Shown: positions 1 through 9,543 of the stretch, piece after piece
Numbering within the stretch: the stretch's first letter is position 1
Layout of the letters: the number at the start of each line of letters is the position of its first letter
Origin: Acinetobacter nosocomialis
GTDB taxonomy: Bacteria; Pseudomonadota; Gammaproteobacteria; Pseudomonadales; Moraxellaceae
NCBI GenBank assembly: GCA_025736915.1
Contig: CP107049.1
Span: 310,001-374,000, forward strand
Reading direction: 5' to 3'
Length of the DNA: 64,000 nt
The notes under the pieces: model-generated
Seen by the model: the letters and a program-made list of their open reading frames with translations, nothing else
Databases searched by the model: none
What the model was told of the DNA's origin: nothing
Translations under genes and position numbers: made by a program

Positions 1-2266
1 CGAAGACCTGTCCCCCCTCAGCAAAGAGTACAGGGCGTACCTGACGAGTCCAATCACCCTTAAATGGCATAGGCAATGCCAACTCAGTACCAAATTGAAC
101 TAGAGCATTACCACCAACATTTTCAGGTGAAGGATCATTTTGTTTTGTTTCTTGTAAATTCACACTGGCATATTTAGGTCCCAAGGTACTGTTGTCATAC
201 CCTCGAACAGAACCATAACCACCCGCATAAAAGTTCTTATAGAATGGTAAATCATTACCATAACCAAGCTTACCATAACCGCGAAGTACAAAGCCTGATT
301 TACCAATCGGCAAGAATGCTTGCGTATCATAAGTTAATTTTTGATAGTCAACATCACTACCTGGTAAACCAATTTCAAGACCTACACGGTGAGACATACC
401 AGACGTTGGGAAAATTGGTCTATTTAACGTGTTATATGACCAACCTAGGTTTAAGTTATAAGTAAAGAACTCGCCTTCAAAAGCATTATTATAGAATTCT
501 GGAGCTGTACACTCTCCAGTTTTACTATCAATTTGTGATTTTCCATTAGCATCTAAAGGACAATATGATCCTTTGCCTGTTGCCTTACCACCATTTGCTA
601 ATAAATAGTCTCGCACATAGGTAGAAACATAAGGGCCAGTCGTTACTTTAGTATTATCAATACCTACAGATGCACTTAAGCTTTGGTTTTCATCAATTGG
701 ATAACCAAAACTTAAACTACCGCCAAAACTATCTGTTACATAGTTGTTAACGTTATAATTATCATTTAACTTAGTTTTACGATAATAAACGTTATAACCA
801 CGGCTTACCCCATCAATGGTAAAGTACGGGTCAGTAACACTTAAGTTGTAGTAGTCTTGAGTTTCTGAACGAGACAAATCAATTGCAACTCGGTTACCAG
901 TACCCATAAAGTTGGTTTGACTAAGTCCCGCTTGGAAGGTAATACCGCCATTTTGCGAGTAACCTACCGCCAATGTGGTGGTACCTGAATGTTGCTCTTC
1001 AACATTCACATTCAAATCGACCTGGTCTGGTGAATTTGGGATACGAGCAGGCTTAATATCAACTGTTTTAAAGAAGCCTGTACGCTCTAAACGAACTTTA
1101 GACAAGTCAATTTTTTCATTACTTGCTAAAGCACCTTCCATTTGGCGCATTTCACGACGTAATACTTCATCGGAAGTTTTGCTATTACCAGTAAAGTTAA
1201 TACGACGCACGGTCACTTGCTGACCTGGGTTTACATAGTAATTTAAGTCAACAACACCAGTTTCATTATTAATTTGCGGAACGATATTTACATCAGCAAA
1301 GTAATAACCAGCGTTACCATACTTACGTAAAAGTAATTGTTTAACCGCATTTACCTTTTCTTGTGAATAGGTATCGCCATCTTTATAAATTTTTAGGGCT
1401 TGTAATTCTTCAGGTTTATAAAGCGCATCACCTAAGAATTTAGTTTGACCAAATTTAAACTGGTTACCTTCCTCAACAGCAACTTCAATAAAGATATGTT
1501 TTTTATCTTCACTGATATTAAGCTGAGAATTATTAATATTGAAATTAATATAACCCTTGTTAAGGTACATTGCGCGTAATGCTTCAAGGCTGGCAGCCAT
1601 TTTTTCACGCGCATAACGGTCATTACGTGTGACTACTGAAGCCCAACCACTTTCTTTAACAGCAAATGCTTGTTTGATTTCACTGTCTTTAAAAACAGTA
1701 TTACCAATCACATTGATATCAAAAACTTTTGCTGGCGTCCCTTCGTTAAAATTAAGTTTTAATTCAACGCGGTTATTTGGTCGTGCAACGGTATCAACAG
1801 TAACGCTAGCATCATAACGACCTTGTTGAGTATATTGCTGCTCTAATTCTGTTTGAATGGTTTGCAAAGCAGATTTCTTAAAAACCTCACCCTCTGCAAC
1901 GCCCATTTTTTTAAGGCCTTGTTCTAATGCCTCTTTAGGAATAAGTTTATTACCCTTAAATTCAAGTTTTGAAATAATTGGGCGTTCAATAACATTAAAA
2001 ACCAAAGTATCGTTATCTTTTGATGCTTTAATATCATCAAAAAGACCCGTGGCATACAAAGTTCGAATTGCTTCGGCGATCATCGGTTCATTAACGCGAT
2101 CGCCACTGTTGATTGGCAACATGGTATAAACATTTGCAGGAGTAAGACGGACTAACCCGTTTACACGAATATCTCTAACAACGAAATCATCAGCTGCATA
2201 TGCTTGTTGTACCGCTGCCATAGCGCTAACAAGTGCCAAAGGCATTAAAAAATGTGTGTGCCGCAT
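1..2266 (-). CDS. bamA: Outer membrane protein assembly factor BamA (partial, C-terminus cut by window edge)
   Basis: BamA is the central beta-barrel subunit of the BAM complex, which folds and inserts outer-membrane proteins. The minus-strand frame is open from ATG at 2266 to base 1, giving about 755 codons. Family members are about 800-850 residues, so roughly the last part of the barrel lies outside. The N-terminus shows a signal peptide (MRHTHFLMPLALVSAMAA... ending near AYA-AD), then POTRA-type sequence (DDFVVRDIRVNGLVRL). The visible end contains VGGNALVQFGTELALP, typical of the BamA barrel. ATG 2266 is chosen because the frame just upstream is closed by a stop. It lies directly downstream of rseP, the usual rseP-bamA order. 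Identification is from recalled family sequence. Confidence 0.97.
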   Translation of the reverse strand, partial: MRHTHFLMPLALVSAMAAVQQAYAADDFVVRDIRVNGLVRLTPANVYTMLPINSGDRVNEPMIAEAIRTLYATGLFDDIKASKDNDTLVFNVIERPIISKLEFKGNKLIPKEALEQGLKKMGVAEGEVFKKSALQTIQTELEQQYTQQGRYDASVTVDTVARPNNRVELKLNFNEGTPAKVFDINVIGNTVFKDSEIKQAFAVKESGWASVVTRNDRYAREKMAASLEALRAMYLNKGYINFNINNSQLNISEDKKHIFIEVAVEEGNQFKFGQTKFLGDALYKPEELQALKIYKDGDTYSQEKVNAVKQLLLRKYGNAGYYFADVNIVPQINNETGVVDLNYYVNPGQQVTVRRINFTGNSKTSDEVLRREMRQMEGALASNEKIDLSKVRLERTGFFKTVDIKPARIPNSPDQVDLNVNVEEQHSGTTTLAVGYSQNGGITFQAGLSQTNFMGTGNRVAIDLSRSETQDYYNLSVTDPYFTIDGVSRGYNVYYRKTKLNDNYNVNNYVTDSFGGSLSFGYPIDENQSLSASVGIDNTKVTTGPYVSTYVRDYLLANGGKATGKGSYCPLDANGKSQIDSKTGECTAPEFYNNAFEGEFFTYNLNLGWSYNTLNRPIFPTSGMSHRVGLEIGLPGSDVDYQKLTYDTQAFLPIGKSGFVLRGYGKLGYGNDLPFYKNFYAGGYGSVRGYDNSTLGPKYASVNLQETKQNDPSPENVGGNALVQFGTELALPMPFKGDWTRQVRPVLFAEGGQVF

Positions 2267-2303
2267 GCCAGTTTTTTCCAGTAAGTTATAAATCCATATA
2301 CGT

Positions 2304-3659
2304 TTACAAACGCATAAAGTCATTAAATAAAGCTAAAAGCATCATACTACCGAGCAGTACCATACCAATTTTTAGACCAAACATTTGTATTTGTTCAGAA
2401 ACAGGTTTCCCTCGAATAGCTTCAATAATGTAATACACTAGATGGCCACCATCTAACATTGGAATTGGTAATAAGTTTAAAATTCCAAGACTTACACTCA
2501 TTAAAGCCATAAAGGAGATAAAAGTTTCCCATCCCATTTCTGCACTTTGTCCAGCTACTTTTGCAATGGTAATTGGCCCAGAAAGATTTTCTAATCCAAT
2601 TAATCCTTTAACCATTTTCACTATCGAATTCAAAATCATACTAGAGATTTGGCCAGTTTTATCAAGTGCCATTTCAAAAGCTTGTATTGGAGTATATTGA
2701 ATTGTTTGCTTATATTCGTCAGGAATTGTAATTTTTCCAGCATCACTTTTTACACCAAGGACACCATTGACCTGTCCCATATTATCCCGCTTTCCTTGCG
2801 GCATAACTTGTAAATGTACCAACTGCTCATGACGTAATACATCAATATTAAGTAGTTTTTCTGGAGAACGCTGAACGACTTCAACTACATCAAACCAATC
2901 TTTCATAGGTTGACCATCAATCGCAACAATACGATCACCTACTTTCATGCCTTGACGAATTGCTGCACCATCTTCTGTTAAGTCTGTTACAACAGCAGGA
3001 ATGATAGGACGATAAGGCAAGAAACCTAATAATTCCAGCGCAGAATCATTCTGGTTTTTTAAAAAATCTTTAATTGGTAATACAAAATTTTTCTCGGTAC
3101 CTGCACGATCAACATCGATATTTACAGTACCTGTTTCACCCACACGATCAATTAAAGCAAAATTTAGCTTTTCCCAAGTTGCAGTCTCTTTTCCATCAAC
3201 TGCAATAATCTTATCGCCTACATGTAACTGGGCAGCAGCAGCTGGAGAATTTGGAATAATTTTGCCAATTTTAGTATTTAATTGCTGTTGTGCTGGTAAA
3301 AACAAAATCCAAAAAAGAAGCACAGCAAAAATTAAGTTAATTAATGGCCCTGCAGCAACAATAGCTATACGCTTCCATGGTTTTTGACGGTTAAAAGCAT
3401 ATGGTAGATCTTCTTCTGCAACATTACCTTCTCGCTCGTCTAACATTTTAACGTAGCCACCCAAAGGTAAAGCAGAAAGCTGATACTGAATACCCGACTT
3501 TTTAGAAGTCCATTTCAGTAAGGTTGGGCCAAAACCAATTGAATAAATTAAAACTTTAACCCCAAGTTTTCGCGCGACCCAATAATGACCAAACTCATGA
3601 ATTGCGATTAAAGGACCAAGTAAAAGAGCTGCTGCTGCAATCATAAAAAGCGCATTCAT
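2304..3659 (-). CDS. rseP: Site-2 intramembrane zinc metalloprotease RseP
   Basis: Inner-membrane S2P-family protease. In E. coli it makes the second cut of anti-sigma factor RseA and clears leftover signal peptides. The zinc motif HEFGH sits at residues 21-25 within the first membrane segment. PDZ-like sequence follows in the periplasmic middle, and the second active-site motif (NLLPIPMLDGGHL) lies near the C-terminus. The frame can be extended to a TTG at 3671, but ATG 3659 is preferred: a GGAGG lies about 6 bases upstream, inside the last codons of dxr, and the dxr stop is one base before it. That gives 451 residues. It is translationally coupled to dxr and followed by bamA. Confidence 0.96.
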   Translation of the reverse strand: MNALFMIAAAALLLGPLIAIHEFGHYWVARKLGVKVLIYSIGFGPTLLKWTSKKSGIQYQLSALPLGGYVKMLDEREGNVAEEDLPYAFNRQKPWKRIAIVAAGPLINLIFAVLLFWILFLPAQQQLNTKIGKIIPNSPAAAAQLHVGDKIIAVDGKETATWEKLNFALIDRVGETGTVNIDVDRAGTEKNFVLPIKDFLKNQNDSALELLGFLPYRPIIPAVVTDLTEDGAAIRQGMKVGDRIVAIDGQPMKDWFDVVEVVQRSPEKLLNIDVLRHEQLVHLQVMPQGKRDNMGQVNGVLGVKSDAGKITIPDEYKQTIQYTPIQAFEMALDKTGQISSMILNSIVKMVKGLIGLENLSGPITIAKVAGQSAEMGWETFISFMALMSVSLGILNLLPIPMLDGGHLVYYIIEAIRGKPVSEQIQMFGLKIGMVLLGSMMLLALFNDFMRL

Positions 3660-3660
3660 T

Positions 3661-4857
3661 TCAGCCTCCAATACTTGATATATATTTCTGAGCTATAGCC
3701 CGAGCCACTTTATCTTTATCTAAAATGCACTCAATGCTCTCAGCCGCTGCATTCTCTAAATCTTGCAAAGTATGCTCTACCACTTGTGGAATATGTGTAA
3801 ATCCAATCCTTTCCTTTAAGAATGCTTCAACAGCAATTTCATTTGCCGCATTCAAAATGGTAGGTGCCAAACCACCTGCACGCATTGCTTGTCTTGCCAA
3901 ATTCAATGCAGGAAATTTTTGGGTATCTGGCGCCTGAAAATTAAGTTGAGAATACTCAAATAAATCTAAAGCAGGAACGCTTGTTTGTAAACGCTCAGGC
4001 CATGCTAATGCATGTGCAATCGGCGTACACATATCAGGATTACCCATTTGTGCTAATGTTGAACCATCAACATACTGCACCATAGAGTGAATAATACTTT
4101 GTGGATGAACAACAACTGTAACAAAATGTTCAGATATTGAAAATAAATGACACGCTTCTATCAACTCCAACCCTTTATTCATAAGAGTAGCTGAGTCAAC
4201 TGAAATTTTTTGCCCCATTGACCAGTTTGGATGTTTACATGCCTGTTGGGGTGTTACATGTTCCAACTGTTCTAGAGAATGATTTAAAAAGGGACCACCA
4301 GATGCGGTTAGCAGTATTTTGGATACGCCTAATTGCGGTTGCCCAGTTCTATCGACTTGCAAATAGTTATGAGGTAATGACTGGAAAATAGCGTTGTGTT
4401 CTGAATCTACCGGTAATAATAATGCCTGATGATCAAGAGCAGCTTGCATCATGATTTCACCAGACATAACTAATGCTTCTTTATTTGCAAGCAATACTCG
4501 TTTACCTGCTTTAACAGCTGCCAAAGTAGGCAATAAACCAGCTGCACCTACAATTGCAGCCATCACAACATCAACATCTGCATGTGATGCAATATCAACC
4601 AAACCATCTTGTCCAACTAAAATATCAATACCCTGTATATTTTGTTGAACAAATGATGTTTTTAGTTCAGCTATTTTGTTTTCAGGAACAACAACAACTT
4701 TAGGGCGGAACTGTTTGCAGATTTCAACAAGTTCAGGAATTCGACTATGCGCCGAAACTGCAAAGACTGAATACTTATCTGGATGTTGACTTAAAATTTT
4801 TAAGGTACTTTGCCCAATAGAACCGGTTACACCCAATATGCAAACAGATTGTGTCAT
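3661..4857 (-). CDS. dxr: 1-deoxy-D-xylulose 5-phosphate reductoisomerase
   Basis: Second enzyme of the MEP isoprenoid pathway: it converts 1-deoxy-D-xylulose 5-phosphate to 2-C-methyl-D-erythritol 4-phosphate using NADPH. The protein has 398 residues, the usual length. An N-terminal NADPH-binding motif GVTGSIGQST is at about residues 9-18. Metal and substrate motifs follow: SEHNAIFQ, TASGGPF and SVDSATLMNKGLELIEA. The ATG directly abuts the cdsA stop (TAG-ATG), and the stop is one base from rseP. The products of dxr and uppS feed the same polyprenyl pathway, which fits their co-location. Another MEP gene, ispF, lies at 14.8-15.3 kb. Confidence 0.97.
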   Translation of the reverse strand: MTQSVCILGVTGSIGQSTLKILSQHPDKYSVFAVSAHSRIPELVEICKQFRPKVVVVPENKIAELKTSFVQQNIQGIDILVGQDGLVDIASHADVDVVMAAIVGAAGLLPTLAAVKAGKRVLLANKEALVMSGEIMMQAALDHQALLLPVDSEHNAIFQSLPHNYLQVDRTGQPQLGVSKILLTASGGPFLNHSLEQLEHVTPQQACKHPNWSMGQKISVDSATLMNKGLELIEACHLFSISEHFVTVVVHPQSIIHSMVQYVDGSTLAQMGNPDMCTPIAHALAWPERLQTSVPALDLFEYSQLNFQAPDTQKFPALNLARQAMRAGGLAPTILNAANEIAVEAFLKERIGFTHIPQVVEHTLQDLENAAAESIECILDKDKVARAIAQKYISSIGG

Positions 4858-5682
4858 CTATAAATCTACACCAATAAGCTTTAATATATACATTCCCGTT
4901 GCAAAAATCGGGGCTGCTGCGAGTAAAGAATCAATACGGTCCAGTACACCACCATGACCTGGCAAAACACGGCCAGAATCTTTAATACCAGCACGGCGTT
5001 TAATCATTGATTCAAATAAATCACCTAATACTGAACCAAATACTGTGATTAAAGACAAGATCAGGAATAAAAGTTGTTGAACCCAAGTTAGATTTAAATA
5101 TTGATATTGCACTACAAGCATGACAATAACTGTAGTGAGAATACCACCATATAAACCTTCTACTGATTTGTTTGGACTTACTGTAGGTGCCAATTTTCTT
5201 TTACCGAATTTACGACCTACAAAGTAAGCTCCACTATCTGCACCCCATACAAGCAAGAACAAATACATCAACCACCATGGTGAGCTTTGCCATACTACAA
5301 ATATCGCAGTCACTGCTGCACAGATAAGAATTAATCCAATGACATAAAGGGTCGCGTTATACCACCCATCAAATTCAGGAAAAGACTTAACCCAATAAAC
5401 ACTAACGAGCCAAGTTAAAATTGAAGCAGACCATAGCAGTAATGCAATGTCATGAAAGAATAAGGCAACGCCTGAAACAAAGGCAACTAGTAGACCATAA
5501 CCCCATGCTTTAGGCTTTACTACGGCGCCAGCTTCATGAGGCATTAACTTATACCACTCATACCCCGCCACCACTGCTGCTACAATCATAAGTACCAACA
5601 TTGGATAATGTGATTGCGTAGCAAACATACAGCCCAAAACAACTGCAACAAGTACCAATGCGGTAACAATCCGCTCTAACAT
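4858..5682 (-). CDS. cdsA: Phosphatidate cytidylyltransferase
   Basis: Integral membrane enzyme that makes CDP-diacylglycerol from phosphatidic acid and CTP, the branch point of phospholipid synthesis. The 274-residue protein has many hydrophobic segments. Near the C-terminus it carries the family signature KRRAGIKDSGRVLPGHGG followed by VLDRID, which holds the metal-binding acidic residues. Its ATG overlaps the uppS stop by one base (TAATG), so translation is probably coupled. Its stop abuts the dxr ATG. Confidence 0.96.
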   Translation of the reverse strand: MLERIVTALVLVAVVLGCMFATQSHYPMLVLMIVAAVVAGYEWYKLMPHEAGAVVKPKAWGYGLLVAFVSGVALFFHDIALLLWSASILTWLVSVYWVKSFPEFDGWYNATLYVIGLILICAAVTAIFVVWQSSPWWLMYLFLLVWGADSGAYFVGRKFGKRKLAPTVSPNKSVEGLYGGILTTVIVMLVVQYQYLNLTWVQQLLFLILSLITVFGSVLGDLFESMIKRRAGIKDSGRVLPGHGGVLDRIDSLLAAAPIFATGMYILKLIGVDL

Positions 5683-6434
5683 TATGAATTCTCGATTTTC
5701 TCTTGCTGAATTTGTTCAGATGTTTTACCGAAACGACGTTCACGCCCTGAAAATACATTCAATGCATGATCGAATTCCTCGACTGTAAATTCCGGCCACA
5801 AAGTATCCGTAAAATACAGTTCCGCATAAGCTGCTTGCCATAACAAGAAGTTAGATATACGGAAATCTCCACCTGTACGGATCAACAAGTCCACAGCTGG
5901 CAGATCGTTTAGACTGACATATTTTTCGAACAAATCAACATTTATTTGATCAGCGTCAATTTCACCACGTGAAACTGCTTGCGCAACCTGTTTAGCTGCA
6001 TTTGCAATATCCCACATACCACCATAGCTAATCGCAATGGTTAATGTCATGGCGTCATGATGTACTGTTTGTTGCTCTGCATCTTCCATTAAGGCAACTA
6101 AATGTGAAGGTAATCTAGAACGATCCCCTATAAAACGCAAAGCAATATTGAATTTCTTCATGCGAGGTATTTGCTCATGAATGGTTTCTTCAAGAAGTTT
6201 CATAAGCAGATCGACTTCATATTGTGGTCGATTCCAATTTTCACTCGAAAATGCAAAAACAGTTAAAGCACGGACGCTAGTTTTTATACAATGTTCAACA
6301 ATAGGGTCAAGAATATTTTTACCCTCTCGATGCCCATCACCTTTTTGCATTTGGTTTTTCTTTGCAAAGCGGTTGTTGCCATCCATGATGATGGCAACAT
6401 GCTTAGGAAGATGATACTCTTCTGATTCGGTCAT
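5682..6434 (-). CDS. uppS: Isoprenyl transferase (undecaprenyl diphosphate synthase)
   Basis: Cis-prenyltransferase that extends farnesyl diphosphate with isopentenyl units to make undecaprenyl diphosphate, the lipid carrier for peptidoglycan and surface glycans. The 250-residue protein has the family landmarks HVAIIMDGNNRFAKK near the N-terminus, AISYGGMWDIANAAK in the middle and RTGGDFRISNFLLWQ near the C-terminus. The more common forms are MDGNGRWA and RTGGE. The N/F and D substitutions match what I recall of Acinetobacter UppS and keep the essential first Asp. It sits 4 bases after frr and overlaps cdsA by one base. Confidence 0.96.
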   Translation of the reverse strand: MTESEEYHLPKHVAIIMDGNNRFAKKNQMQKGDGHREGKNILDPIVEHCIKTSVRALTVFAFSSENWNRPQYEVDLLMKLLEETIHEQIPRMKKFNIALRFIGDRSRLPSHLVALMEDAEQQTVHHDAMTLTIAISYGGMWDIANAAKQVAQAVSRGEIDADQINVDLFEKYVSLNDLPAVDLLIRTGGDFRISNFLLWQAAYAELYFTDTLWPEFTVEEFDHALNVFSGRERRFGKTSEQIQQEKIENS

Positions 6435-6438
6435 AAAA

Positions 6439-6993
6439 TTAGACCTTCATCAATTCTGCTTCTTTCGCTGCAAGACGTTTATCTACTTCCGCAACATATT
6501 TATCAGTGATTTTCTGGATATCATCACCTGCACGACGCTCATCATCTTCAGAGATTTCTTTCTCTTTCAACAATGCTTTGATATCACCTAAAACATCACG
6601 ACGAATGTTACGAATAGCAACTTTTGCATTTTCAGCTTCGCTGCGTGCAACTTTCTGCATATCACGACGTGTTTCTTCAGTTAAAGCTGGTAAAGGCACA
6701 CGAATTGAATCGGCAGTAATCGGGTTTAAACCTAAATCACTTTCACGAATTGCTTTATCAATTGCAGATACCATTGTACGTTCAAATGGTTGAACGATAA
6801 GCGTACGAGAATCTTCAACACCAACGTTCGCTACTTGGTTTAAAGGCACATCAGAACCATAGTAAGGAACCATTACCCCATTTAAAATTGATGGGTGTGC
6901 ACGGCCGGTACGAACTTTAGCAAACCCTTGTTCCAAAGACTCAAGAGTTTTCATCATACGCTGTTCGCTGTCTTTTTTCAGATCGTTAATCAT
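6439..6993 (-). CDS. frr: Ribosome recycling factor
   Basis: RRF acts with EF-G to split post-termination ribosomes. At 184 residues it has the family's usual length and all-helical plus beta layout. The N-terminal stretch IKDL-like ([19 protein letters not shown]) and the [17 protein letters not shown] region are characteristic. A long charged helix forms the C-terminal part. It lies between pyrH (86 bases upstream) and uppS (4 bases downstream), the conserved pyrH-frr-uppS order. Confidence 0.97.
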   Translation of the reverse strand: MINDLKKDSEQRMMKTLESLEQGFAKVRTGRAHPSILNGVMVPYYGSDVPLNQVANVGVEDSRTLIVQPFERTMVSAIDKAIRESDLGLNPITADSIRVPLPALTEETRRDMQKVARSEAENAKVAIRNIRRDVLGDIKALLKEKEISEDDERRAGDDIQKITDKYVAEVDKRLAAKEAELMKV

Positions 6994-7078
6994 ATGATCT
7001 TCCTTACTTATTTATTCAAGGATGTATATAACAAATTTAATTTAGCGCTAGTATAAAGAGCTTTGCAGCACACGTACA

Positions 7079-7807
7079 TTACTTAGTAACGCGTGTACCC
7101 TCTTTTTCACCCATTACAACTGATAAAAGCGCACCAGATTTATTCATATCAAATACTTGCAATGGCACATTATGGTCACGGCATAAACAAATTGCTGTTA
7201 AATCCATAACACCTAACTTCTCATCCAACACCTGATCAAATGTTAAATGATCGTATTTCACCGCATCTTCGTATTTGCTTGGATCTTTATTATAAACACC
7301 GTCTACTTTGGTTGCTTTCAAAATTAAATTTGCTTCAATTTCAATACCACGTAAACATGCTGCTGTATCAGTTGTAAAGAATGGATTTCCTGTTCCCGCA
7401 ACGAAAACACATACTTCGCCTTGGCTTAAATGGCGAATTGCATCACGACTTGAATATGACTCTACAACAGTACCAATTGGTAGTGCAGACATAAGACGAG
7501 TTCTGATGTTACGGCGCACCAATGCATCACGCATTGCCAAACCATTCATGACAGTTGCAAGCATCCCCATTTGGTCACCTGTTACACGGCCAACCAAACC
7601 ATCTTTTTGTAACTGGCTACCACGATATAAGTTACCGCCACCTACAACGATACCTACTTGCACACCCAAGCCCACCAAATGTGCAATAGAAAGTGACATT
7701 TGATCTAAAACTTGAGCATCAATACCCATATCTTTATTACCTGATAAAGCTTCACCAGATAATTTTAATAAAATTCGTGAATAACGGGGGCTGATTGTTT
7801 CCGCCAT
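7079..7807 (-). CDS. pyrH: UMP kinase
   Basis: Bacterial UMP kinase of the amino-acid-kinase fold: it phosphorylates UMP to UDP for pyrimidine nucleotide synthesis. The 242-residue protein has the N-terminal KLSGEALSG nucleotide-binding motif, [10 protein letters not shown] for UMP binding, the [15 protein letters not shown] stretch and the [16 protein letters not shown] motif. It is the first gene of the pyrH-frr-uppS-cdsA-dxr-rseP-bamA run. The rpsB-tsf pair that often precedes pyrH is absent here; rimO is upstream instead. Confidence 0.97.
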   Translation of the reverse strand: MAETISPRYSRILLKLSGEALSGNKDMGIDAQVLDQMSLSIAHLVGLGVQVGIVVGGGNLYRGSQLQKDGLVGRVTGDQMGMLATVMNGLAMRDALVRRNIRTRLMSALPIGTVVESYSSRDAIRHLSQGEVCVFVAGTGNPFFTTDTAACLRGIEIEANLILKATKVDGVYNKDPSKYEDAVKYDHLTFDQVLDEKLGVMDLTAICLCRDHNVPLQVFDMNKSGALLSVVMGEKEGTRVTK

Positions 7808-7858
7808 GATTTTGCTCCAAGACCTCTTAAACTGAATGCTTTTTGAATCGTGATTCGA

Positions 7859-9202
7859 TTAGACCGATTTAATTTTAATTAACTTTGCAAATAAGTCGTA
7901 TTCATCCGCATCGGTAATTTCGACTTCCAACATATCGCCTGGTTGAATCGTGCTCTTATCGATATCTTCTACAAAGACATTACCGTCAATTTCCGGAGCA
8001 TCGGCATAAGAACGTGCAACAGCAACAGGATATTCATCTTCCAAACTATCGACTAATACAGTCATCGTTTGACCAATACGTTTTTGTAATTTGGCAGCAG
8101 ATATTTGCTGCTGCACTTGCATAAAGCGCTCGTAACGCTCTTGCTTAATTTCTTCTGGCACATGATCTGGTAAATCATTTGCCGTAGCGCCTTCTACTGG
8201 TGAATAGGTAAAGCAGCCTACACGATCAAGTTGAGCTTCAACTAACCAATCTAGCAAAATCTGGAAGTCTTCTTCAGTTTCGCCTGGAAAACCAACCACA
8301 AAAGTAGAACGGATTACAAGATCAGGGCATTTTTCACGCCATAATTTAATTTTTTCTAAAGTATTTTCACTATGTGCCGGACGTTTCATTAATTTAAGAA
8401 CACGTGGGCTTGCATGTTGGAATGGAATATCGAGATATGGCAAGATTTTACCTTGAGCCATCAAATCGATCACTGCATCAACATGTGGGTATGGATATAC
8501 ATAATGTAGACGGACCCAAATTCCAAGCTGACCAAGTGCTTCACACATGTCAAAGAATTTGGTTTTTACAGGTTGGCCATTCCAGAAGTCCAACTTATAT
8601 TTTGTATCTACACCATAAGCTGAAGTATCTTGTGAAATAACTAAAATTTCTTTCACACCTGCGCGTTTTAATGCAGCCGCTTCTTCTAATACGCTACCAA
8701 CTGGACGTGATACTAAATCACCACGCATGCTTGGGATAATACAGAAGGTACAACGGTGGTTACAGCCTTCAGATATTTTTAAATAAGCATAATGTTTAGG
8801 TGTTAAACGGATACCTTGCTCAGGAACAAGATCAATAAACGGATTATGTTTAGGCGGCGCTGGCACATATTCATGTACAGCTTCCATAACGTCCTGGTAA
8901 GCTGCTGCCCCAGTAACTTTTAAAACATTAGGGTGCATTTGACGAATTTTATCTTCGTCTTTACCCAAACAACCTGTAACAATAACTCGGCCATTTTCAC
9001 TCATGGCTTCGCCAATTGCATCTAACGATTCTTGTACTGCAGATTCAATAAAACCACAGGTATTAACAACAACTAAATCAGCACCATCATAATCTGATGC
9101 AACTTGATAACCTTCAGTCTTTAACTGAGTTAAAATTCGTTCAGAATCTACCAATGCCTTAGGACAACCTAAAGAAACAAAACCGACTTTGGGGGTCTTC
9201 AT
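7859..9202 (-). CDS. rimO: Ribosomal protein uS12 methylthiotransferase RimO
   Basis: Radical-SAM enzyme that adds a methylthio group to an aspartate of ribosomal protein uS12. It begins with a methylthiotransferase domain holding three cysteines ([31 protein letters not shown]). The radical-SAM triad follows ([11 protein letters not shown]), then a C-terminal TRAM domain. A longer frame reaches 9298, but ATG 9202 gives [16 protein letters not shown] with a GGAG nine bases upstream and the expected 447-residue length. The upstream extension would also run into the ntr regulatory sites. Confidence 0.95.
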
Positions 9203-9283
9203 GAATCTGCGCTCCACTTGAATGCGCGTATTGTATGTCTTTTCTCGTCTCAAGCATAGGTGGAAACCCCACTCTTTGTGTAA

Positions 9284-9341
9284 TGCACCAAAATACAACC
9301 AATATTTGCACCAAAACTCAATATTGCACCAAGTTGGAACA
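9284..9341. promoter_or_regulatory. Three NtrC-like binding sites upstream of ntrB
   Basis: The heptamer TGCACCA occurs at 9284-9290, 9307-9313 and 9325-9331. The third continues as TGCACCAAGTTGGAACA, a near-complete copy of the 17-bp NtrC palindrome TGCACCA-N3-TGGTGCA (right arm 5 of 7). They lie about 120-180 bases upstream of the sigma-54 promoter, the normal range for an enhancer that acts by DNA looping. I infer that NtrC regulates its own operon. Confidence 0.6.
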
Positions 9342-9446
9342 TGGTATTATTAGCAAGCAGGCTGCTATTTTTGACCAAAAGATATTAAGAACGATTTTAG
9401 AGCGCTTTAAATACGCTTAAAACCTTAAAATAATCCATAAACAAAG

Positions 9447-9463
9447 TTGGCGTATATTTTGCA
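9447..9463 (+). promoter_or_regulatory. Sigma-54 promoter for ntrBC
   Basis: The sequence TTGGCGTATATTTTGCA matches the -24/-12 consensus TGGCACG-N4-TTGCA. GG is at 9449-9450 and GC at 9461-9462, with exactly ten bases between. The expected start is about 9474, some 70 bases before the ntrB ATG. The spacing and both invariant dinucleotides are seen directly; use by RpoN is inferred. Confidence 0.65.
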
Positions 9464-9543
9464 TCATTCATGTTCTATAACGGTGAAAACCGAGAACCAA
9501 TGAAGATGCCATTGCGCCATTTTAAGACAGGAACGATTCGCTA

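Noticed and set aside
2304..2433. Plus-strand ORFs antisense to rseP, bamA and other genes
   Set aside because: These are shadows of the minus-strand coding frames, with no ribosome-binding sites or family resemblance.
9202..9298. N-terminal extension of rimO to 9298
   Set aside because: The added 32 residues match no family member, overlap the NtrC-like region, and a better Shine-Dalgarno lies before ATG 9202.
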